Shown here piece by piece: positions 50,177 to 56,186 of a stretch of DNA of 56,186 nt. A program made the position numbers and the translations under genes. Source of the stretch: Vibrio aquaticus (lineage in GTDB: Bacteria; Pseudomonadota; Gammaproteobacteria; Enterobacterales; Vibrionaceae); the NCBI RefSeq assembly GCF_003970385.1, contig NZ_RXZH01000014.1, positions 370 through 56,555 of the forward strand, given 5' to 3'. Every line of letters starts with the position of its first letter. The stretch's first letter is position 1. Below the pieces are notes generated by a model. It did no database searches. It saw only the letters and a list, made by a program, of their open reading frames with translations, and was not told the DNA's origin.

Positions 50177-51286
50177 TTATGCTTTTCGCTCTAGCAACAC
50201 ACCCGCTTCCATGTGGTGGGTGTAAGGGAACTGATCAAATAGAGCAAAGCGTGTCACGTTATGTGTTTCGCAAAGCACATCGAGGTTCTCTTTTAGTGTG
50301 TCAGGGTTACAAGAGATGTACATGATGCGCTCATAGCCTTGGACCATCTTACAAGTATCAATATCCATACCTGCGCGCGGTGGATCAACGAAGATGGTAT
50401 TACAGTTGTAGCTCTGAAGATCAACACCGGCATCTTTTAGGCGGCGGAATTCACGCTTGCCTTCGATAGCTTCGGTAAACTCTTCTGCAGATAAACGTAG
50501 GATCTGTACGTTATCAATCTTGTTTGCCGCGATGTTGTACTGCGCAGAAACAACAGACGGTTTTGCAAGTTCCGTCGCTAGAACGCGGTCAAAGTTTTGT
50601 GCCAGTGCAAGCGAGAAGTTGCCGTTACCACAGTACAGCTCTAACAAATCACCCGTACTTTCTTGAGTACAGTCCACTGCCCACTCAAGCATCTTCTCTG
50701 CCACTTTACCGTTTGGCTGAGTAAAACTGTTTTCTACTTGTTGGTAGATGTATGGCTTACCGTTCACGTCCAGCTTTTCAATCACGTAATCGCGATCTAG
50801 AACAATCTTCATCTTACGAGCACGACCAATGATGTTTAGGTTAAAACCTTCATCGTTCAGGCGCTGCTTCAGGGCTTTCGCGTTTTCTGTCCACGTATCA
50901 TCAAGCTGACGATGGTAAAGCAGTGAGACTAAAATCTCCCCGCTTAGCGTAGAAAGGAAATCTACTTGGAATAGCTTACGGCGCAGTGAATCATTGTCTT
51001 TCATTGCATCGATAAGTAGCGGCATTAAATCGTTGATTAGGCGGCTCGCCGCTGGGAATTGGTCAACACGGTATTTTTCACGCGTTTCTTGATTAAACAT
51101 GATGTAGTAAAGGTCTTCACCTTCATGCCAAACACGAAATTCTGCGCGCATGCGGTAGTGCTGCTCTGGAGATTCAAATACTTCCAACTCAGGTACATTG
51201 TAAGATGCGAACATTTCGTTAAGACGATCGACTTTATCAGCCAATTGTTCTTGGTAGGTTTGCGGGTTTACATCAAGAGTCGCCAT
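50177..51286 (-). CDS. trmA: tRNA (uracil-5-)-methyltransferase
   Basis: A 369-residue SAM enzyme forming ribothymidine at U54 in the T-loop of tRNAs. SAM motif I is LELYCGNGNFS (about 215-225), DPPRAGMD is at 301-308, the nucleophile is Cys326 in ISCNP, and the general base is Glu360. Its position next to btuB matches E. coli trmA-btuB-murI. Confidence 0.98.
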   Translation of the reverse strand: MATLDVNPQTYQEQLADKVDRLNEMFASYNVPELEVFESPEQHYRMRAEFRVWHEGEDLYYIMFNQETREKYRVDQFPAASRLINDLMPLLIDAMKDNDSLRRKLFQVDFLSTLSGEILVSLLYHRQLDDTWTENAKALKQRLNDEGFNLNIIGRARKMKIVLDRDYVIEKLDVNGKPYIYQQVENSFTQPNGKVAEKMLEWAVDCTQESTGDLLELYCGNGNFSLALAQNFDRVLATELAKPSVVSAQYNIAANKIDNVQILRLSAEEFTEAIEGKREFRRLKDAGVDLQSYNCNTIFVDPPRAGMDIDTCKMVQGYERIMYISCNPDTLKENLDVLCETHNVTRFALFDQFPYTHHMEAGVLLERKA

Positions 51287-51500
51287 GATTATTACCTTTG
51301 GGGTTTTGTACCTGCGGAAGGTGGTTTTAATTTGAGAGCGCAGATTTTATTCAATCTCAGCGCTATGTCCAGTATTGTCCTGTTATGTGTTAAAGATAGT
51401 GTGTAAAGACGCAGTTGTGAGTGCGATGAAATGTATCTAAATGATATAAATCTGCAATATTGGCTAGACAAACAACAGTTTGGTTAATACCATCATCGCC

Positions 51501-51673
51501 AAGCTGGTGTCATCTAGAAGTATAGATGGCTGAATAGGGAATCTGGTGCAAATCCAGAACTGACGCGCAGCGGTAAAAGAGAACGAACACTCATAGACAC
51601 TGCACTTAGCATAGTGCGGGAAGTCGAGTAAGTAGGCGGTTAACCACGCTCTTAAGTCCGAAGACCTGCCAGC
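51501..51673 (+). ncRNA. Cobalamin riboswitch upstream of btuB
   Basis: The class-I B12 aptamer pattern is present in order: GGTG, then ATAGGGAATCTGGTGCAAATCCAGAACTGACGCGCAGCGGTAA split over 51533-51575, and the B12 box AGTCCGAAGACCTGCC at 51655-51670. Bases 51653-51659 (TAAGTCC) are complementary to 51717-51723 (GGACTTA) just before the btuB ribosome binding site, and CTGAGC (51676-51681) to GCTCAG (51709-51714). These two pairings are candidate parts of the expression platform. Confidence 0.93.
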
Positions 51674-51743
51674 AGCTGAGCAAACACACTGGAAGCAAGG
51701 CGCTCCATGCTCAGTAGGACTTACGCGATTTAGGATTATAAAA

Positions 51744-53687
51744 ATGAACCGATCTATTTTAGCGATGACAGTGGCATCGTTACTTTCACACGCCTCTTAT
51801 TCTTATGCACAAGAAGTCTCAGCAGATGAGACTATGGTGGTTTTAGCCAGAAGTGATTTCAATAACTCGATTGAAGATATTCCGGCGAATGTAACTGTAA
51901 TTAGTTCTGATGATATTGCTGCAAGTGGAGCAAAAAGCATAGAGGGTTTACTGCGCGCCCGTGCCGGTATTCAAGTATCAGATACAAATAGCGGCCCTTC
52001 TTTTTCTTTACGAGGCTTTACTGGGGAGCAAGGTGCGCATAACACTTTAATCTTAGTTGATGGTCGCCGTTTGAATAAGCAGGACTTATCAGCCCCTCAG
52101 TTAAGCTCTATTCTGGTTTCTCAAATTGAACGTGTAGAAGTGTTATCTGGTAGTGCAGGTGTACTTTATGGTGATCAAGCGGTAGGTGGTGTAATTAACA
52201 TCATTACTAAAGGTGGTCGTCAAGATGGTGGTAATGCGTCAATCAGCGTGGGGAGTTTTGATTCTGTTGCGGGTAGCGTTGATGTTTCAAAGCAGCTAAA
52301 TGACCAGTGGAATGTTTTCTTTAGCGCAAGCCAAGATAACAGCGATAACTACCGTGAACACAATAAGCGTGAAACGGGTGTGTTGTTAGGTCGTCTCAAC
52401 TACGAACAGGACGAGACGGAGTTTTTCGCGGAAGCAAGTTACTACGATAATAATCGCGAATATGCTGGCTCTCTAACCGAGGAACAGTTTAAAGAAGATC
52501 CGACGCAAGCCGGTTCTCCGAACCCTACTGATTACTCTCACGATATCACCAAAGCCTTACGTGCAGGGTATAAGCGTAATCTAAATAGTGATTGGGTTAT
52601 TGGGACTGATGTGATCTATGACAATACGTCGGGATCAGGCTTAGCTTGGGGCAGTGCGACAACCAGTAAGAGCAAGCAGCTATTTGGTTCGGTTAAAGTA
52701 GAAAATCAATTTTCGAACGACTTGGGTCAAGGCAATATCCTTTTAGGCCTTGAAGGCGCAGACAGAGACCATTCATACAAGTCTTCTTCAACAGACCGAG
52801 CGAATGAGCAAAATAATTATAGCGTCTATGGGCAAATTAATTATCCATTGATTGATAAACTGACCCTGACAACAGGTGCACGATACAGTGCTGTAGAAGA
52901 CAAACTGTTCGATAGCGCTATCTACCCAGGAACAGAGAAACTATCAGAATCTCAAGATGCCTATGAATTAGGCCTTAACTACAAAATTAACGAATCTCAA
53001 CGAGTCTACCTAAGGGGAGAGACGAACTTTAGATTTGCTAAAATTGATGAGCAAGCTTACACATCCCCGGGTGTTATGGGCCTTAAACCTCAAACCGGTA
53101 AATCAATCGAAGCGGGTTGGGGACTTTTTGAGACGGCTTATAGTGTAAAAGTTGATGTATTTAACTTACAGCTAGAAGATGAGATTGTCTTTGATAGTAG
53201 TGCGCCTACGCCAGTTGGTGGTTTTTTCTCTGGTGCGAATGTTAACGCTGATGAGTCGGAAAGAAATGGGGTTAGCGTAAGCGGTGATTTTTACGCACTT
53301 GAAGAGCTGCTACTTGGCGTGGAATATAGTCTCATCGATGCGGAGTTCTCTAGCGGTGACAACAAAGGTAAACAGCTCCCTTGGGTAGCTCGTAATACTG
53401 GTCGAGCATTTGCAACTTATGACATTAGCTACGATTGGCAGCTTTTTGTTGAAGGCGTTTACACTGGTACTAGATATAAAGATGGTGATACGTCAAATAG
53501 TCTAGATAAATTACCAGCATACTGGTTGAGCAACATTGCAATCAACTTTACTCAAGACACTTGGTCAGCAAGTTTGCGTGTTGATAATGCGTTTGATGAA
53601 AAGTATGCGGCAAGCGCAAACAACTGGGGAGCTTACTACCCAGGGGATGGTCGTAAAGTAATGCTAACCGGTGCTTACCATTTCTAA
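51744..53687 (+). CDS. btuB: TonB-dependent vitamin B12 outer-membrane receptor
   Basis: A 647-residue 22-stranded barrel importing cobalamin. The signal peptide ends YAQ (about residue 22), followed by a TonB box (DETMVVLA, about 28-35), a plug domain with GLLRARAGIQV and LVDGRRLN, and a barrel ending in aromatic Phe (GAYHF). The riboswitch upstream is strong support for B12 as ligand. Confidence 0.96.
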   Translation: MNRSILAMTVASLLSHASYSYAQEVSADETMVVLARSDFNNSIEDIPANVTVISSDDIAASGAKSIEGLLRARAGIQVSDTNSGPSFSLRGFTGEQGAHNTLILVDGRRLNKQDLSAPQLSSILVSQIERVEVLSGSAGVLYGDQAVGGVINIITKGGRQDGGNASISVGSFDSVAGSVDVSKQLNDQWNVFFSASQDNSDNYREHNKRETGVLLGRLNYEQDETEFFAEASYYDNNREYAGSLTEEQFKEDPTQAGSPNPTDYSHDITKALRAGYKRNLNSDWVIGTDVIYDNTSGSGLAWGSATTSKSKQLFGSVKVENQFSNDLGQGNILLGLEGADRDHSYKSSSTDRANEQNNYSVYGQINYPLIDKLTLTTGARYSAVEDKLFDSAIYPGTEKLSESQDAYELGLNYKINESQRVYLRGETNFRFAKIDEQAYTSPGVMGLKPQTGKSIEAGWGLFETAYSVKVDVFNLQLEDEIVFDSSAPTPVGGFFSGANVNADESERNGVSVSGDFYALEELLLGVEYSLIDAEFSSGDNKGKQLPWVARNTGRAFATYDISYDWQLFVEGVYTGTRYKDGDTSNSLDKLPAYWLSNIAINFTQDTWSASLRVDNAFDEKYAASANNWGAYYPGDGRKVMLTGAYHF

Positions 53688-53694
53688 TTACTCT

Positions 53695-53720
53695 AAACCG
53701 CCTTCGGGCGGTTTTTTCTT
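53695..53720 (+). terminator. Terminator of btuB
   Basis: AAACCGCC / GGCGGTTT with the stable TTCG tetraloop and a TTTTTT tract, 7 bp after the stop. It may allow partial read-through into the next gene. Confidence 0.93.
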
Positions 53721-53737
53721 ATCTATAGAAACAAGTT

Positions 53738-54415
53738 ATGAAAAAGAACGTCATTATTAGTTGGTCGAGCGGCAAAGACTCGACCCTCACTCTAGAAAGA
53801 TTAATCGATAGCGACGATTACCAAGTTGTTGGCCTCTATACTACCTATGTAAAAGACGAAGTCCCATTTCAAGCAACGCCAATAGAAGTTCTCGATATTC
53901 AGGCTGAGTTGCTGGGGCTTCCTATCTTCAAAATTGAAATGCCAGAATCGTTCCCACCGAACGATATATACCAATCCACGATTGTGAAAGCTTTGAAAGA
54001 AAGTGATCTCAATATAGAAGCCGTCGCATTCGGAGATATGTTCTGCAATGGTATCGAAGCATATCGCCGTAGCTATATAGAACCCGCAGGCTGGGAGTGT
54101 GTATTTCCATTGCTTGGCGAAGAGAGTGAATCATTAGCCCAAGAGATCCTCCAACGTGGTATCAAAACGCTGGTGGTTACGACGGACGGCACACAAATCT
54201 CATCGGACTATTGTGGTCAGTGGTATAGCCAAGAGTTTTTAGACCGCCTGCCTGAAGGGGTTGACCCTTGTGGTGAAGATGGCGAGTTCCATACCTTAGT
54301 CACCGAAACCAGAAGCTACTCAGGGAGCATCAAGCTTGAACTAACCCACATTGAATATGGGGAACGTTTTAGTCATCAACGTTACGTAGCGAAGAGATTG
54401 CCAAATAGTCACTAG
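53738..54415 (+). CDS. Dph6-like ATP-dependent amidase-type protein
   Basis: A 225-residue adenine-nucleotide alpha-hydrolase (PP-loop WSSGKDSTL at 9-17) of the diphthine-ammonia ligase family, with the conserved CGEDGEFHT near 190. Bacteria have no diphthamide, so a different substrate is amidated or adenylated. Placement 50 bp after btuB hints at a corrinoid link, for example amidation of a B12 precursor; this is inference. GTTATG-type start with a weak Shine-Dalgarno. Confidence 0.8.
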   Translation: MKKNVIISWSSGKDSTLTLERLIDSDDYQVVGLYTTYVKDEVPFQATPIEVLDIQAELLGLPIFKIEMPESFPPNDIYQSTIVKALKESDLNIEAVAFGDMFCNGIEAYRRSYIEPAGWECVFPLLGEESESLAQEILQRGIKTLVVTTDGTQISSDYCGQWYSQEFLDRLPEGVDPCGEDGEFHTLVTETRSYSGSIKLELTHIEYGERFSHQRYVAKRLPNSH

Positions 54416-54446
54416 CGAGTATCATTGCCGGGTCGATATAGAATGA

Positions 54447-55250
54447 GTGACTCAAGTGTCAAATCAACAAGCAAAAATCCTTATCTTTGATTCTGGTGTT
54501 GGCGGTTTATCTGTTTATAAAGAAATCCACAATAAGTTACCGCAACTTGAGTACCTCTATATTTTTGATAATGAGGCTTACCCTTATGGTGAGCTTGACC
54601 ACGATACATTGATCGCTCGCGTTGATAACCTAGTCACTTCCCTTGTTGAAAAGTACAACATCGACCTAGTAGTGATTGCTTGTAATACGGCAAGTACTAT
54701 TGTTCTGCCAACATTACGCGCTAAATTAACCATTCCAGTGGTTGGGGTTGTACCCGCCATTAAGCCTGCTTCAAATTTGGCTAATAAAGCTGTTGGCCTA
54801 ATTGCGACTCCGGCAACCATCACTCGACCTTATACTCACGAACTGATCAGAGACTTTTCCCAAAGCAAACCTGTCGAGCTTTTGGGGTCGACACGCTTGG
54901 TGGATATCGCTGAAGAGAAGTTAAGAGGCAAAAGCGTTGATTTGGACGAGCTTAAGAAAATACTTTTACCCATAGAGAATAAAATTGACGTTGCAGTGCT
55001 TGGGTGCACTCACTTTCCGCTAATTAAAGATGAAATACAGATCGTGCTAAGCGATAGAGTCTTATTAGTTGACTCAGGGGAAGCAATTGCTCGAAGAGTA
55101 GAAGATCTATTAAGAATAGAGAAAGAAGAAAGAGAGGTCGGTACAAGAGAGATTTTCTCAACAGCTCCCCCATGGAAAGAGGGAGCGTTGAATAAAGCGC
55201 TAAATCATCTCGGGTTTAGTTCTGTTCAACATTATCCGATTGCGATTTAG
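54447..55250 (+). CDS. murI: Glutamate racemase
   Basis: A 267-residue cofactor-free racemase supplying D-glutamate for peptidoglycan. DSGVGGLSV is near the N-terminus; the catalytic Cys pair lies in IACNTAST (about 76) and LGCTHFPL (about 188). GTG 54447 and GTG 54456 are both possible starts; a GAG eight bases before the latter slightly favours it. The 3' end overlaps the minus-strand RRM gene by 35 bp. Confidence 0.96.
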   Translation: MTQVSNQQAKILIFDSGVGGLSVYKEIHNKLPQLEYLYIFDNEAYPYGELDHDTLIARVDNLVTSLVEKYNIDLVVIACNTASTIVLPTLRAKLTIPVVGVVPAIKPASNLANKAVGLIATPATITRPYTHELIRDFSQSKPVELLGSTRLVDIAEEKLRGKSVDLDELKKILLPIENKIDVAVLGCTHFPLIKDEIQIVLSDRVLLVDSGEAIARRVEDLLRIEKEEREVGTREIFSTAPPWKEGALNKALNHLGFSSVQHYPIAI

Positions 55251-55665
55251 GATCATTAGCAATACGTACTTTTAGAGTTCGCTGCATATAATCTTGTTCA
55301 TTTAAAGCATCGATGGCGTTTTGAGCATCAGATGCCGCCATTACTACAAAGCCAAAGCCTCTTCTTTTACCTGTGCGTTTGTCTTTCATTAAACGCACCG
55401 CAAAGACTTCACCATGTTTAGCGAAAAGTTCTTTGACGTGAGACTCGTTTGCCTTATATGGAAGGTTACCTACATACAATGTGTTTGTTGAAGGGTCGGT
55501 TGCTGATTCTTGTTCAACACTGGTGCTTGAAAGTTTAAGAATAAAAGCGGAAGCCAAAACACCCAATACAAAGCTTAGAGCCGGAGATATCGCTACTTGC
55601 GAAAAGATGATTCCACCTAAAACTGCTAAGGCGACAATCATTAACGTCGATTTGTTTGAATTCAT
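55216..55665 (-). CDS. Membrane-anchored RRM RNA-binding protein
   Basis: A 149-residue protein with two N-terminal hydrophobic segments (about 7-22 and 28-45) and one RNA recognition motif: RNP2 LYVGNL at 63-68 and RNP1 RGFGFVVM at 102-109. Short free RRM proteins are common in vibrios and cyanobacteria; the membrane anchor makes this one unusual. The target RNA is unknown. The start is the ATG at 55665. Its coding end lies within the murI 3' end on the other strand. Confidence 0.87.
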   Translation of the reverse strand: MNSNKSTLMIVALAVLGGIIFSQVAISPALSFVLGVLASAFILKLSSTSVEQESATDPSTNTLYVGNLPYKANESHVKELFAKHGEVFAVRLMKDKRTGKRRGFGFVVMAASDAQNAIDALNEQDYMQRTLKVRIANDPKSQSDNVEQN

Positions 55666-55856
55666 ATCGGAATACAACTATTAGTTTACGAAAAATAGAG
55701 TGTCTACTGTTAACAAAATAGACACAGAGATATTACGTATATGGTTGTTGTTTTTCCAACGTATTGGTGTGACATGACTCAAATGTTGAAATTTTATTCT
55801 ATTTTTAATGATTTGATTTCTTTTTGAGCAAACAGAAATTAATTTCAAAAAAACAC

Positions 55857-55884
55857 TTGTCATCCTCTCAGACCTCCCTATAAT
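55857..55884 (+). promoter_or_regulatory. rRNA operon promoter P1
   Basis: TTGTCA, 16-bp spacer, TATAAT, followed by a GC-rich discriminator (GCCGCTCC) typical of stringently controlled promoters. The 60 bp upstream are A/T-rich, consistent with an UP element. Confidence 0.85.
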
Positions 55885-55961
55885 GCCGCTCCATCGACAC
55901 GGAGTGAGACGAACATCACACACCGTGTTGAAACGAGAGAAAAGAAAGTTTGAAAAAATGC

Positions 55962-55989
55962 TTGACTCTCAAATCGGGAAGCGTAAGAT
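55962..55989 (+). promoter_or_regulatory. rRNA operon promoter P2
   Basis: TTGACT, 16-bp spacer, TAAGAT, about 105 bp downstream of P1, with a GC-rich start region ACGCACCCC. A tandem P1-P2 arrangement is characteristic of rrn operons. Confidence 0.85.
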
Positions 55990-56002
55990 ACGCACCCCTA
56001 GC

Positions 56003-56186
56003 AGCGAGGCATTCAACGCAACGTTCGCTAGAAAAAGCTCTTTAAAAATATAGACCTATCAATCTGTGTGGGCACTCGTTGATGATAATCCAAAGCTTAT
56101 TTCGATAAGCACAAAGATTTCAATGAACTGAGTGACCAATACAAATAATTACTTTCTTTATAGAGAGGGGTTATTTGGCACAGTCA
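56003..56186 (+). other. rRNA leader with boxB/boxA antitermination sequence
   Basis: A boxB-like hairpin (AGCGA...TCGCT, about 56003-56030) precedes a boxA-like GCTCTTTAAAAA at 56037-56048. CAATCTGTGTGGGCACT at 56060-56076 is a string also found in E. coli rrn leaders. The 16S gene should begin just past the end of the window. Confidence 0.85.

Noticed and set aside
1..56186. CRISPR arrays, IS elements, prophage or integron
   Set aside because: No regularly spaced direct repeats, transposase, integrase other than XerC, or phage structural genes were seen.

Overview
The window is a stretch of gammaproteobacterial chromosome, almost certainly a Vibrio chromosome I segment near the origin. The evidence is the gene order (hemCDXY / cyaA, cyaY-lptM-lysA-dapF-DUF484-xerC-yigB, rsmD / ftsYEX-rpoH, plsB / dgkA-lexA, sthA / fabR-yijD / trmA, btuB-murI-rrn) and the protein sequences. 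I see no prophage, insertion sequence, integron or CRISPR array. Most of it is core housekeeping DNA with a few accessory pockets.

Layout. A tRNA-Asp gene with a terminator opens the window (probably the tail of an rRNA operon), and the two promoters and boxA leader of an rRNA operon close it, so the whole segment appears to lie between two directly oriented rrn operons. 0.3-5 kb: a small cytochrome c and the haem operon hemCDXY, both on the minus strand. 5-13 kb: cyaA with a CRP-like site, then cyaY (minus), lptM, lysA, dapF, DUF484, xerC and yigB. 13-22 kb: a FIST-GGDEF-EAL sensor, a tapT-lipoprotein pair, an EVE protein, yigL and pldB, an RhtB-type exporter, and an EAL-HDOD protein. 22.2-25.6 kb: an arsenate-resistance cassette (arsR, ArsJ-associated gapdh, a small cysteine phosphatase, arsJ). 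25.7-30 kb: small membrane genes, including a HEPN-like anchored protein, an unlisted 26-residue protein (27806-27886, minus), yhhN, a YecH-like protein and a MarC-family protein. 30-37 kb: yhhL-rsmD, ftsYEX, rpoH, a DnaA-box/GATC cluster, and glpEG. 37-45 kb: a FliL-like secreted protein, ubiCA, plsB, dgkA, lexA with two SOS boxes, a methyltransferase under a Fur-like box, and dinF. 45-56 kb: the formaldehyde detoxification pair adhC-fghA, sthA, fabR-yijD, trmA, a cobalamin riboswitch with btuB, a Dph6-like ATPase, murI, and a membrane-anchored RRM protein.

How the genes work together. The clearest multi-gene units are haem synthesis (HemC and HemD make uroporphyrinogen III), lysine/peptidoglycan diaminopimelate metabolism (DapF supplies LysA), arsenate export (GAPDH makes 1-arseno-3-phosphoglycerate and ArsJ exports it), cell division plus heat shock (FtsY, FtsEX, sigma-32), ubiquinone (UbiC, UbiA), formaldehyde oxidation via glutathione (AdhC, FghA), and B12 uptake under a riboswitch.

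Most worth following up: two ERIC-family elements, each inserted directly at a stop codon, one of them inside the arsenic operon; an ArsR with an unusual cysteine set; the unlisted small membrane protein; a HEPN-motif membrane protein; an origin-like DnaA-box/GATC cluster; the Fur-box methyltransferase that splits lexA from dinF; and a run of four hairpins between adhC and fghA.
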